A stretch of DNA of 64,000 nucleotides from Stenotrophomonas maltophilia (GCF_003970865.1 NZ_RXLZ01000017.1:1-64000); one strand, 5' to 3'. Shown: positions 1 to 8,550, counted from the stretch's first letter. Translations and numbers: made by a program. Notes: generated by a model from the letters alone, not told the origin.

Positions 1-145
1 CCACGACGCACTCTCCGTGTCACAAACACGTATGAGTGTGGAAGGCCTGTGTCGTTTGATAGGGTGTGGTTCGCAGGGGGGCGGTCACAACGGTTCCAAC
101 CGGGTAGGTCCGGTGGCAGCGTGAGAGGTTAATGACGCGCCGACC

Positions 146-865
146 GTGATGTATTTCACCTACCAGGTGGACGGCGATGGCGCGACCTCCTACGAGGTCC
201 AGAACGGCAGCGTGGCGACCTTCTGGTTCGGCCACACCTTCACCCTCGATGGCACCACGTATTACACGGGTTTCTCCTGGGATACCCGCGAGCACTACGG
301 CAAGCCGGGCGAGCAGACGCCGGCCGGTCCGGATGACCGCGCCAACCTCGCCGAGGCCACCTTCGTGCTGGCCGGCGCGGACGCCAGGAAGCCATGGAAG
401 TTCCGTGGCCAGGAATGGACCATCGGCGCACTGGGCGCGTACGACAAGGCCGACGATGTCGATACCCGGCGCAAGCCGCTTGAACATCGCACCGCCGACG
501 GTCGCCTGCTGCTGGCGGTGCCGACCAGCAGCTTCGACCGCGGCATCAGCAGTACTGGCTATGCACTGCTGCTGTTCAACCCCAAGCGCAGCGAAGACGA
601 CGTGGACAGCAAGGTCTGGCGCTATGTCGGTTCGGTGCGTACGGGCGAGGACAACAGCGCCGCCTGCGACGAAGGCAACGTGATGCCCTGCACCGACAGC
701 GATGGCGAACTGGCCTTCGCTGCCGACGGCAACGGCCTGCCGCGACTGACCGTGACCTTCAAGGGCACCACCATCGAAGGCCCCGGCAAGACCCGCGCAC
801 TGGGTGCCGGCGACGCCGTGCACTACACCTTCGACAGCGCGACCCAGCAGTACGTCGCGCCCTGA
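146..865 (+). CDS. Hypothetical protein, possibly 5'-truncated; candidate partner of the downstream effector
   Basis: The frame opens only after a TGA at 122-124. The first start codons are GTG at 146 and ATG at 149, giving about 239 residues. I recognise no family. The protein is rich in aromatic, Asp and Gly residues with strand-like stretches, and has two cysteines (C-D-E-G then M-P-C-T, near residues 173-180), which would suit an exported beta-rich protein. No signal peptide or lipobox lies in any frame upstream. The gene sits 111 bp before a peptidoglycan-attacking effector, where xanthomonad X-Tfe effectors often have their periplasmic immunity protein. An immunity role is inferred from position only, and the missing export signal argues for a lost 5' end or against that role. 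Bases 1-145 hold nothing I can name. Confidence 0.5.
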   Translation: MMYFTYQVDGDGATSYEVQNGSVATFWFGHTFTLDGTTYYTGFSWDTREHYGKPGEQTPAGPDDRANLAEATFVLAGADARKPWKFRGQEWTIGALGAYDKADDVDTRRKPLEHRTADGRLLLAVPTSSFDRGISSTGYALLLFNPKRSEDDVDSKVWRYVGSVRTGEDNSAACDEGNVMPCTDSDGELAFAADGNGLPRLTVTFKGTTIEGPGKTRALGAGDAVHYTFDSATQQYVAP

Positions 866-976
866 TAGCACCCGCCACGCGCGGGCTCCCTGTTGACCGA
901 CATGTTCTTGACTCACGGATGAGTCCGGTTGGCGATTCGCGGCATGCGCCGCTCCATCAACCCCGAGGAAAACGTC

Positions 977-2968
977 ATGGCACAGCATGACTACAGCAGA
1001 AAGGAAGTCCTGGACATCGTCGAGCAGGTCGCCCGGCAGAAAGGCATTCCGGTCGATGACTTCATGCGCTTCGCGCACATCGAGACTGGCGGCACCTTCA
1101 ACGAGCGCGCCCACAACACCTCATCCGGCGCCAAGGGCCTGTTCCAGTTCGTGCCCGGCTCCGCGCGCCAGTACCACCTGACCGGCCACGAGTTCGACCC
1201 CACCCGCAACACCGAAGCGGCCGCGCAGATGTACCAGGACAACCTGGACTCGATGGCGCGCCGCAACGAGCGCACCGGCAACCCCTACCTGTCCGGCGGC
1301 AGCACGCCCACCGGGCTGGACCTGTACCTGGCCCACCAGCAGGGCAGCGCCGGCTATGGCTCGGTACAGACCGCCATTGCCACCGGCACCTTCGGCGTGG
1401 TCCGCAACAGCCACGGCGAAGAGATCAACATGCGCCGCAACGTGCTGAACCAGATCGGTTCCGACGCGAAGGCGCTGACCGGCCACACCCTGGCCGAGAT
1501 GCGCGGCATGAACGATGGCGACCTGGCGCGGACGTTCTCCAGCTACTACATCCACAAGTACGCGGCGATCAGCATTCCGGAAAAGAACATCGAACCGCAG
1601 ACTGTGGCGCAGGGCCAGGGCCAGACCCCGACAGCGCCTGCACAGGCCAGCGCAGCCGTGGCGGCGGGTGCAGCCACGCTGGCGGCAACCGCAACGGCGG
1701 CCACCGCGCCGAAGCCGGGCATCGTACTGCAGGCCGCCTACGAGGCCGGCGTGAAGTACGACCACGTGAAGTACGCGATCAACATTCCGGGTCACGCGCT
1801 GTACGTACCGGGCAAGACCGGCAAGAACGTGGAGCAGGGTTACATCGATTGCTCCGGCTGGGTCGGCACGCTGCAGAACCGGACCATGGACGAGATCAAC
1901 CAGAAGGCCGGGCATGCGGTGTTCAGCAAGGCCGATCGCATCGACCTGGGCAACCTGGGTTCCGGCGGCATCGTGCGCAAGGCGTTCGACCAGTCCGGCG
2001 TGCTGCTGGACCGCGACGCGATCCTGAAGCCCGATGCGCTGAAGGAAGGCATGATCATCGGCCTGGATACGGCCAGGACCCGCCATGAGCACTGGAACGG
2101 CATCGACCACATCGTGATGGTGGTGCGCGACCCCAACACCGACAAGCTGCTGATCAGCCAGTCCACCGGCAGCAAGGGCGTGCACACCATGCCGGTCGAG
2201 GACTACCTCAAGCAGGTGAAGGACCACCCGAACTGGAAGCTGTACGCCTCCGATCCGCTGTCCAAGGCGCGCGACCTGCTGGAAAACCGCACCCAGTCGC
2301 ATGAGCAGACCCAGGGCAAGCCTGCCGCCGAGCACAAGGCCGCTGCCACCCCGCACGCCGAACTGTACAAGCAGGGCGCGCACAGCGAGGGCGTGCGCAA
2401 GGTGCAGGAGCAGCTGGGCCACCTCGGCTACGTCGGTGCCGACGGCAAGCCGCTGGTCGAGGATGGCCGCTTCGGCCGCAACACCGACGCGGCGGTGCGC
2501 CAGCTGCAGAAGGACAACGGCCTGGTGGCCGACGGCATTGTCGGGGTGAAGACGCTGGAGGCAATCAAGGAAGCCCGCGAGCGCCCGCTGCTGAACGACG
2601 AACGGCACCCGCGCAATCCGCTCTTCATCCAGGCCAGCAAGGGTCTGGAACTGATGCCGGCAGGCACCTTCAAGGATCGCCACGCGCTGGAAAGCGCCGC
2701 CGCGGCCCTGACCAGGGAGGCGCATGCCGCCGGCCTGCAGCGCATCGACACGGTGGTGCCGAGCCCGAACGGTGAGCGCCTGTTTGCCGTGCAGGGCACG
2801 ATCGGCGACCCCGCCGCCAGCCGCGTGGCGGTGGACACCCGTGCGGCCAGCGAGCAGAGCCTGGCGCTCAGCAGCGGTGCCGTGCAGGGCGCGCCGAACG
2901 TGCTGCACCAGCAGCAGGACGCCCAGCAGGAGCAGGCCCGGCAGGCACAGAAGGCGATGGGCGTCTAA
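977..2968 (+). CDS. Antibacterial T4SS effector (X-Tfe): lysozyme-like, NlpC/P60-like, PG-binding and XVIPCD domains
   Basis: The protein has 663 residues. The ATG at 977 is chosen because GAGG lies 8 bases upstream; an upstream TTG in frame lacks such a site. Domains in order: a lysozyme-like transglycosylase domain (residues about 1-200) with E36 in H-I-E-T-G-G and a G-A-K-G-L-F-Q-F motif at 51-58; an Ala/Pro linker (about 210-250); a cysteine-peptidase-like domain with C292 in D-C-S-G-W and H378 in I-D-H-I-V-M; a PG_binding_1 repeat (about 460-535); and a C-terminal region (about 540-663) with G-L-x-R-I-D-x-V-V, F-A-V-Q-G and a Gln-rich tail, the marks of the XVIPCD signal. Proteins with this signal are injected by the Xanthomonadales killing type IV system. 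It probably cuts both glycan and peptide bonds in a rival's wall. The second catalytic activity is inferred from motifs. Confidence 0.88.
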   Translation: MAQHDYSRKEVLDIVEQVARQKGIPVDDFMRFAHIETGGTFNERAHNTSSGAKGLFQFVPGSARQYHLTGHEFDPTRNTEAAAQMYQDNLDSMARRNERTGNPYLSGGSTPTGLDLYLAHQQGSAGYGSVQTAIATGTFGVVRNSHGEEINMRRNVLNQIGSDAKALTGHTLAEMRGMNDGDLARTFSSYYIHKYAAISIPEKNIEPQTVAQGQGQTPTAPAQASAAVAAGAATLAATATAATAPKPGIVLQAAYEAGVKYDHVKYAINIPGHALYVPGKTGKNVEQGYIDCSGWVGTLQNRTMDEINQKAGHAVFSKADRIDLGNLGSGGIVRKAFDQSGVLLDRDAILKPDALKEGMIIGLDTARTRHEHWNGIDHIVMVVRDPNTDKLLISQSTGSKGVHTMPVEDYLKQVKDHPNWKLYASDPLSKARDLLENRTQSHEQTQGKPAAEHKAAATPHAELYKQGAHSEGVRKVQEQLGHLGYVGADGKPLVEDGRFGRNTDAAVRQLQKDNGLVADGIVGVKTLEAIKEARERPLLNDERHPRNPLFIQASKGLELMPAGTFKDRHALESAAAALTREAHAAGLQRIDTVVPSPNGERLFAVQGTIGDPAASRVAVDTRAASEQSLALSSGAVQGAPNVLHQQQDAQQEQARQAQKAMGV

Positions 2969-2996
2969 GCCCGCAGCGCCTTGGCAGAGAAGGGAG

Positions 2997-3018
2997 GGCC
3001 ACGTCCGCGTGGCCTTTT
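2997..3018 (+). terminator. Rho-independent terminator after the effector gene
   Basis: A 7-bp perfect stem (GGCCACG/CGTGGCC) with a TCCG loop is followed by TTTT, 28 bases after the effector stop codon. Confidence 0.75.
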
Positions 3019-3214
3019 CCCTTTCTGCCAGCTGAGCGGCCGAGGCCGCTTTCAGCCTTGCTTCATGCCGCCTGCCGCTAGATGAATGCGCAAGCCGCAC
3101 GGTGGACCAGGCAATGTTCCGGCAATGTTGGAACGCCAGCGTGGACATCACGGCAGCCGGGGCGCCCCGCGCCCTCCCTGCCCAGCGTGGCATGCACCTC
3201 ACAGGAGAACGAAC

Positions 3215-3622
3215 ATGCTCAGTACTTCCGCACTCAGCTTCCGTGGTCTGGCGATGGCTCTGGCACTGGTGGCCGGTGTGGCCGTGGTCAGCGATGCCAG
3301 CGCGATGTCGAGGAAGGACAAGCGCACCCTGGTCGGCGCCGTGGTCGGTGGCGTGGCCGGCAACCTGCTCTCCAACGGCGATCCTGCTGCCACCGTCGGC
3401 GGCGCCGTGGCCGGCGGTGCGATCGGCAACCTGACCACCTCCGACCGCCGCGACCGCCGTTACTACGACAATCGTCGTTACGACGACCGCTACGATCGCC
3501 GTTACGACCGTGGCTACTACCGCAGCGGCTACTACGACCGTGGCAACGACCGTCGCTGGCAGCGCGAGCGCTACTACGACAACCGCTACTACCACGACCG
3601 CGGTCGCCATCGCGGCTGGTAA
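3215..3622 (+). CDS. Exported glycine-zipper 2TM-domain protein
   Basis: The start at 3215 follows an AGGAG site (3203-3207) and gives 135 residues. A signal peptide covers about residues 1-28 (hydrophobic L-A-M-A-L-A-L-V-A-G, cleavage near A-S-A). A glycine-zipper segment (about 33-65) follows, with G-A-V-V-G-G-V-A-G and G-G-A-V-A-G-G-A-I-G repeats of the kind found in Rick_17kDa/OmpA-like 2TM envelope proteins. The last 70 residues are an unusual Arg/Tyr/Asp-rich tail of R-Y-D-D-R-Y-type repeats. It is probably an outer-membrane-associated or periplasmic protein; its role is unknown. It stands alone, bounded by terminators on both sides. Confidence 0.7.
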   Translation: MLSTSALSFRGLAMALALVAGVAVVSDASAMSRKDKRTLVGAVVGGVAGNLLSNGDPAATVGGAVAGGAIGNLTTSDRRDRRYYDNRRYDDRYDRRYDRGYYRSGYYDRGNDRRWQRERYYDNRYYHDRGRHRGW

Positions 3623-3653
3623 GCAGCGCGGCATCTCCCATGCCGATGCACGG

Positions 3654-3680
3654 ACGGGCGGGCCGATGACCCGCCCGTTT
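3654..3680 (+). terminator. Rho-independent terminator
   Basis: A 9-bp stem (ACGGGCGGG/CCCGCCCGT) with a 7-base loop and a short T run lies 32 bases after the glycine-zipper gene. Confidence 0.65.
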
Positions 3681-3747
3681 GCGTTGGCCGCGTGCATGGC
3701 GTTGAATGCGCAGCCTTGGATGTGACTTTCCCCACTGGGGCTGCGGC

Positions 3748-4872
3748 ATGACTTCTTCCTCCCACCGCGTGCAGGGCCTCAACAACGACGAGGTTGCTGC
3801 CGACTGGCCACCTATCAGCGCGGCGGACATTGCGTGGCTGCGCCAGCGCTACCCTCAGCTGGACGAGCGCAGCCAACCGCGCTGGCACAGCCCACGGCCG
3901 CTGTCGGCCGCCGCCATCGTCAACGGCGTGGACGGCGCGGTGTTCATCAAGCGCCACCACCACAGCGTGCGCAGCGCGGCCTGCCTGGAAGAAGAACACC
4001 GCTTCATCACCCATCTCGCCGCAGCGGGCGTGCCGGTGGTGCAGGTGCTGCCAGCGACCGATGGCCACACTGCGATCGAACACGGCGAATGGACCTTCGA
4101 GCTGCATGCGATCGGCATCGGCGAGGATCTGTACCGCGATGCCGTGTCGTGGTCGCTGCTGACCGATGCCGCGCAGGCCCGCGAGGCTGGTCGCATGCTG
4201 GCCCGGTTACACCACGCCGCCGCCAGCTACCACGCGCCCCAGCGCAGCACCCATGTGCTGGTCGCGCGCGACGATCTGATCCGTGCCGACGATCCGATCG
4301 CGGCCATCAAGGCAGGACTGCACGAGCGCCCCGGGCTGGCCCGCTATCTCGCGCGCATTCCGTGGGAAGCGCAGCTGCAGCGTGACGTGCTGCCGTGGCA
4401 TGCCGGCCTGGCCGAGCGCCTGCGCGCTGAGCCACGGTTGTGGGCGCACAACGACTGGCACGTTTCCAACCTGCTGTGGCGCGATGGGCAGATCAGTACC
4501 GTGATGGATTTCGGCCTGGCCTCGCCCACCAGTGCGCTGTTCGACCTCGCCACGGCGATCGAGCGCAACGCGGTGGCGTGGCTGGAACTGGAGCGCGGCA
4601 TGGAGGCGGTGCGTATCGATATCGCGCTGGCCCTGCTCGACGGCTACCGCCAGGTGCTGCCGCTGTCGGCGGCACGCGTGCACCTGCTGGCCGACCTGCT
4701 GCCGATGGTCCATTTCGACTTCGCACTGTCCGAAGTGGAGTACTTCGAAGGCGTCACCGGCTCGACCGCCAATGCCGACGTAGCGTGGCAGCCCTTCATG
4801 CTGGGGCATCCGGCGTGGTTCCACAGCGCGCCGGGACAGGCACTGCTGCAGGCGCTGCACGCGGCAGCCTGA
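3748..4872 (+). CDS. Phosphotransferase (APH/choline kinase-like fold)
   Basis: The protein has 374 residues from the ATG at 3748. The kinase-like catalytic loop is H-N-D-W-H-V-S-N (H234, D236, N241) and the metal-binding loop is M-D-F-G with D254, as in the aminoglycoside phosphotransferase/thiamine kinase/choline kinase superfamily. The substrate cannot be read from sequence. The gene ends 48 bases before a TPP riboswitch that governs thiamin uptake genes, so a thiamine-kinase-like role is conceivable. It lies upstream of the riboswitch, however, and so is not controlled by it. A drug-resistance role is not supported by anything visible. The antisense strand is open over long stretches only because of GC-rich codons. 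Confidence 0.75.
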   Translation: MTSSSHRVQGLNNDEVAADWPPISAADIAWLRQRYPQLDERSQPRWHSPRPLSAAAIVNGVDGAVFIKRHHHSVRSAACLEEEHRFITHLAAAGVPVVQVLPATDGHTAIEHGEWTFELHAIGIGEDLYRDAVSWSLLTDAAQAREAGRMLARLHHAAASYHAPQRSTHVLVARDDLIRADDPIAAIKAGLHERPGLARYLARIPWEAQLQRDVLPWHAGLAERLRAEPRLWAHNDWHVSNLLWRDGQISTVMDFGLASPTSALFDLATAIERNAVAWLELERGMEAVRIDIALALLDGYRQVLPLSAARVHLLADLLPMVHFDFALSEVEYFEGVTGSTANADVAWQPFMLGHPAWFHSAPGQALLQALHAAA

Positions 4873-4920
4873 AGGGCACCGGCTCGCAAATCCGTACCAT
4901 TTGTAGTGAAATGGTCACCT

Positions 4921-4999
4921 GAAGCGGGGGTGCCTGGATCTGCCAGGCTGAGAGAGTCCCTTGGAACCTGATCCGGTTTGCACCGGCGTAGGGAGCTTT
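4921..4999 (+). promoter_or_regulatory. TPP (thiamin pyrophosphate) riboswitch
   Basis: The conserved THI-box core is present in order: GGGGTGCC, CTGAGA, ACCTGATCCGG, CACCGG and CGTAGGGA. P1 can pair AAGC (4922-4925) with GCTT (4995-4998). A CACCCCC at 5012-5018 is complementary to GGGGGTG at 4926-4932 inside the aptamer, so an alternative fold could form when ligand is absent. The next gene starts at 5082. High TPP should repress the receptor/permease operon. Confidence 0.93.
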
Positions 5000-5081
5000 G
5001 AGCCGCAGCCACACCCCCATCATGGGCCGGTGCACCTGCGCGCCGTCGCTTCGTCTCCCTTGTTGTCCGAAGACGAACCGA

Positions 5082-7271
5082 ATGAACCGCTGCCTGCGCC
5101 CCACCCTGCTCTCCCTCGCCCTCTGCGCCGCGCTGCCGCTGCACGCCAGCGAGGCCGAGGCGTCCCCTGATGCGGCTGCCACCGGCGCCGAACGCTCGCC
5201 GACCGAACTTGCGGCGGTGCGCGTGCAGGCCGGCAAACCGAAGACCGATACCTCACGCGTGAACGCCTTCGGTGGCGGCAGCTGGAAGGACACGCCGGCC
5301 TCGGTGAACGTGCTCGAGCGCGATTACCTCGACCGCCGCCAGGTACGTTCGCTGTCCGAGCTGGCCAGCAACGATGCCTCGCTGGGTGATGCCTATGCAC
5401 CGGTGGGCTACTACCAGAACATCGCCATCCGCGGCTTCGCGCTGGACGCGGCCACCGGCTACCGCTTCAACGGCCTGTCCATCGCCGGCGAACAGCGTCT
5501 GGCGCTGGAGAACATACAGTCGGTTGAGATCCTCAAGGGTGAAGCCGGTCTGGCCGCAGGCGTGATGGCGCCCGGCGGCATCATCAACTACATCGGCAAG
5601 CGCCCGGCCGAAGTGCGCACCGCCACGCTCGGCACCGACTCGGAAGGCTCGCGCTACGTCGCCGTCGATGTCGGCCACTGGATCACCCCGCGTTTCGGCC
5701 TGCGCCTGAATGCCGCCTGGGACTCCAGCAATTCCTATGTCGAGCACGCCGATGGCCGTCGCAACTTCTACTCGCTGGCCGCCGACTGGCTGATCGGCGA
5801 GCGCGGCAAGCTGGAAGTGGATGCCAACTACCAGACCAGTTCGCAGCGTTCGGTGTCCGGCTACCAGCTGCTGGGCGCGCGTGATCTGCCGCGCGGCGTC
5901 GATCGCGAGCACCTGCTCGGCTACCAGCCGTGGCAGCGCCCGGTGGACATCGCCAGCACCAACATCACCGCGCTGCATACCTACGACTTCAACGAGGCCT
6001 GGCAGTCGCGCGTCTCGGTCGGCCACAGCCGTTCGGTGATCGATGACAACGTCGCCTTCGCCTATGGCTGCTACTACGCCGTGCAGTGCGCCGATGGCAG
6101 CGTGCCGGGCAACTACTTCGCGCCCAACGGCGACTACGACGTCTACGACTACCGCAGCCCGGACGATACCCGCCGCAACCAGCAGGCCCGAGCCGAACTG
6201 CGTGGCCGCTTCGAGACCGGCAGCGTCGGCCATGAGCTGACCCTCGGCGCCGACTACTTCCGCCGCACCGTGGACAAGCGCCCGAGCGTCAACGAATACG
6301 TCGGCACCACCAACATCCACGACGCGCAGGTGCCGGTATTCGTGCCGTCGCCGAAGATGCCGGGACCGTCCGCACGTCGCCTGGACAGCCGCCAGACCGC
6401 GTTCTTCGCGCTGGACCGGATCAGCTTCGGCGATGACTGGCAGTGGCTGGCCGGTGGCCGCTTCGTGCGCCTGGACGAGCGCGCCTACGACAAGCGTGGC
6501 GTCCCGCAGCGGCACAGCCGCCTGTCGCGCTTCCTGCCGCAGACCGCGCTGGTGTGGAAGGCCACCGACCAGCTCAATGCCTATGCCAGCTACGTGCGCG
6601 GCATTTCGCTGGGCCAGGAGGCGCCGTTCTGGACCAGCAACGCCGACACCTTCCTGCCGTCGGTGCAGTCGCGGCAGCTGGAAGTAGGCGTGAAGTACGT
6701 GCCGGTCGAGGCGCTGACCCTGGGCGCGGCGGTGTTCCGCATTTCGCAGCCGTACCAGTACGCCAAGCCCGACAACAGCGACGTGGGCTACACCTTCATC
6801 GAAGAAGGCACGCAGACCCACACCGGCCTGGAGCTGACCGCCAACGGCCAGCTGACCGACGCGCTGCAGATCGTGGCCAGCGCCAGCGTGCTGCAGGCGC
6901 GCGCGCGCGACACCGGCACGCCGGCCTATGAAGGCCATCAGCTGGTGAACGTGCCGAAGGTGCGTGCCAGCGTGCACGTGGCCTACGCGCTGCCGTTCGT
7001 GCAGGGCCTGGATGTGACCGGCGGCTGGCGCTATGCCGGTGCCAACGTGGCACGCGCCGACGGTGGCGTACGCGCACCGGACTACTCGGTGTTCGATGCT
7101 GGCCTGCGCTTCCAGCATCGCCTGCACGAGCGTGCGGTGACCTGGAACCTGTCGGTGGACAACGTGTTCAACCGCTTCTACTGGCGCGATACCGGCAGCA
7201 GCGGCGGTGACTACTACCTGTTCCCCGGCGCACCGCGACAGGCCCGCCTGTCGGTGACGTTCGCGCTGTGA
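5082..7271 (+). CDS. TonB-dependent outer-membrane receptor, probably for thiamin
   Basis: The start at 5082 is chosen because it begins a clear signal peptide (residues 1-22, cleavage near H-A-S); mature TBDR features follow. A TonB-box-like segment (E-L-A-A-V-R-V-Q) is near residue 43, then a plug domain with I-A-I-R-G-F and V-E-I-L-K-G motifs, then a 22-strand-type barrel ending in an aromatic residue pattern (V-T-F-A-L). Length is 729 residues. The TPP riboswitch directly upstream and the overlapping PnuC-type permease gene identify thiamin or a thiamin precursor as the likely substrate. This matches the omr1-pnuT type of thi-box operon proposed for other proteobacteria. Substrate is inferred from context. 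Confidence 0.87.
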   Translation: MNRCLRPTLLSLALCAALPLHASEAEASPDAAATGAERSPTELAAVRVQAGKPKTDTSRVNAFGGGSWKDTPASVNVLERDYLDRRQVRSLSELASNDASLGDAYAPVGYYQNIAIRGFALDAATGYRFNGLSIAGEQRLALENIQSVEILKGEAGLAAGVMAPGGIINYIGKRPAEVRTATLGTDSEGSRYVAVDVGHWITPRFGLRLNAAWDSSNSYVEHADGRRNFYSLAADWLIGERGKLEVDANYQTSSQRSVSGYQLLGARDLPRGVDREHLLGYQPWQRPVDIASTNITALHTYDFNEAWQSRVSVGHSRSVIDDNVAFAYGCYYAVQCADGSVPGNYFAPNGDYDVYDYRSPDDTRRNQQARAELRGRFETGSVGHELTLGADYFRRTVDKRPSVNEYVGTTNIHDAQVPVFVPSPKMPGPSARRLDSRQTAFFALDRISFGDDWQWLAGGRFVRLDERAYDKRGVPQRHSRLSRFLPQTALVWKATDQLNAYASYVRGISLGQEAPFWTSNADTFLPSVQSRQLEVGVKYVPVEALTLGAAVFRISQPYQYAKPDNSDVGYTFIEEGTQTHTGLELTANGQLTDALQIVASASVLQARARDTGTPAYEGHQLVNVPKVRASVHVAYALPFVQGLDVTGGWRYAGANVARADGGVRAPDYSVFDAGLRFQHRLHERAVTWNLSVDNVFNRFYWRDTGSSGGDYYLFPGAPRQARLSVTFAL

Positions 7272-7849
7272 GCGGCGTCATGCTCGAGTGGACCGCCGCG
7301 CTGTGCAGCATCCTCGGCGTCTGGCTGATGGCCCGGCGCCGGCTGGCGGCGTGGCCGGTGGGCCTGCTGTCGGTGACGCTGTATGGCCTGGTGTTTGCCG
7401 AGGCCAAGCTGTACTCGGACACCCTGCTGCAGGTCGCCTTCGGTGGCTTCCTGGTCTATGGCTGGCTCAACTGGCGGCAGCATGCCGCCGACGAGGGCAG
7501 CATCCGCATCGTGCCGCTGGCGCGTAGCAAGCTGCTGCGCGACCTGGCCATCGGCCTGTGCGGTGGCGTGGCGCTGGGTGCGGGCATGCACACCTTCACT
7601 GATGCCGCACTGCCCTGGCTGGACGCGATGCTGACCGCGCTGAGCCTGGTCGGCCAGTGGTGGCAGGCGCGCCGCCACGTGGCCTGCTGGTGGGTGTGGA
7701 TCGCGGTGGACGTGGTCTATGTGGGTGCGTACCTGTTCAAGTCGCTGCACGTGACCGCCGCGCTGTACGTGTTCTTCCTCGGCCTGGCCGTGTTCGGCCT
7801 GCGCGCATGGAGCGCCGCCGCGCGTGAGCCACAGGTGGCAACGCAGTAG
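7268..7849 (+). CDS. pnuT: PnuC/PnuT-family inner-membrane permease, probable thiamin transporter
   Basis: The gene has 193 residues from GTG 7268, which overlaps the receptor stop by 4 bases; ATG at 7280 is an alternative. About seven hydrophobic segments are visible. A PnuC-like signature is present, with W-P-V-G-L-L-S-V near the second helix and later W-W-V-W-I-A-V-D-V-V-Y. PnuC proteins move nicotinamide riboside, and the PnuT branch moves thiamin. The riboswitch and the receptor make thiamin the likely cargo. The stop codon TAG is the TAG of the repeat element that begins at 7846. Confidence 0.83.
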   Translation: MSGVMLEWTAALCSILGVWLMARRRLAAWPVGLLSVTLYGLVFAEAKLYSDTLLQVAFGGFLVYGWLNWRQHAADEGSIRIVPLARSKLLRDLAIGLCGGVALGAGMHTFTDAALPWLDAMLTALSLVGQWWQARRHVACWWVWIAVDVVYVGAYLFKSLHVTAALYVFFLGLAVFGLRAWSAAAREPQVATQ

Positions 7850-7956
7850 AGCCACGCCATGCGTGGCTGGAGGCCACCGGTAGTCGCCAACCTTGGTTGG
7901 CGCGCCTGCCGACCACGGTCGGTTACCAGGCACATCCACGCATGGCGTGGATCTAC
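7846..7956. repeat. Cluster of SMAG/REP-type palindromes
   Basis: Four hairpins occur in a row. The outer pair (7846-7868 and 7933-7956) begin or end with GTAG/CTAC and share the stem around CCACGC-ATGCGTGG. Two inner stems are built on GCCAACC/GGTTGGC and CCGACC/GGTCGG. Both flanking convergent genes take their TAG stop from the element's own GTAG. Confidence 0.85.
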
Positions 7957-8369
7957 TGGGTAAGCAGCAAACCCAGCCGCAGCGGCTGCCGCATGTCGGC
8001 CGGTGGGGCCGCCTGCAACGGCGCGGCCTGCAGCGTCGCGCGCAGGTCGGCGTCGACCTGGGCATCACCCAGGCTGTCGAACTCCAGCTTCGAAATGCGA
8101 CCATCTGCCGCGATCCACACGCTCACCGGCAACGGCGTCGGCGCATCCGGATGTGCCTGCAGCCATTCCAGCACGCGCTGCGCCTGCGGGTCCTGCTCCT
8201 GCTGCAGGCGCTGCTGCAGCTGACCACCCACGGCGGCGGCGTAGGCCATCCAGTGCGGAGGGGCTTCCTGCGCGGACACCGCGGCGCTCCCCAGTGCCAG
8301 CGCACCGAACAATGCTGCCAGCCGCTTCCACCCGCGGCGTGCGCCGCTCCTGTTTCCGGTCATGGTCAT
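7953..8369 (-). CDS. Exported TonB-C-like protein
   Basis: The start at 8369 is preferred because GGAGG lies about 8 bases upstream. This gives 138 residues with a signal peptide (residues 1-33, A-V-S-A before Q-E-A). The rest reads like the C-terminal fold of TonB/STN proteins: V-W-I-A-A-D-G-R-I-S, then a V-D-A-D-L-R-A-T-L helix, then P-P-A-D-M-R-Q-P-L-R-L-G-L. No transmembrane anchor or proline-rich spacer is present apart from the signal, so it is not a full TonB. It may be a periplasmic accessory protein of a TonB system. The gene converges on the thiamin operon. Confidence 0.65.
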   Translation of the reverse strand: MTMTGNRSGARRGWKRLAALFGALALGSAAVSAQEAPPHWMAYAAAVGGQLQQRLQQEQDPQAQRVLEWLQAHPDAPTPLPVSVWIAADGRISKLEFDSLGDAQVDADLRATLQAAPLQAAPPADMRQPLRLGLLLTQ

Positions 8370-8439
8370 CGCCCGCCTCCTGCACTCCCATCCAGCACGA
8401 CATGGTCGGCGCGGTAGATGACAGGCAGATGGCGGCACA

Positions 8440-8506
8440 GTAGAACCACGTCATGCGTGGCTGCTACGGGCAACGTGTGCACCATCCACGCATGGCGTGG
8501 ATCTAC
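8440..8506. repeat. SMAG-type palindrome pair
   Basis: GTAGAACCACG-TCATGCGTGG at one end and CATCCACGC-ATGGCGTGGATCTAC at the other face each other across about 20 bases. Confidence 0.8.
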
Positions 8507-8550
8507 TGGAACAGATCGGCCAGTAGCATGCGCAAGGACGAGAGGCGCGA

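Noticed and set aside
1121-3697. Very long open frames on the strand opposite the effector gene, and similar ones opposite the thiamin receptor, amtB, the TPR-sulfotransferase and the phospholipase D-like gene
   Set aside because: They mirror real genes with high third-position GC, show no domain, have Val/Ala/Arg/Gln-biased nonsense composition and no ribosome sites.
3748-4872. An aminoglycoside-resistance gene
   Set aside because: The APH fold alone does not show the substrate, and the context is thiamin uptake and housekeeping.
7846-8506. CRISPR-like repeats
   Set aside because: The repeats are palindromes at irregular distances and face each other, as in REP/SMAG elements; there are no equal spacers and no cas genes.
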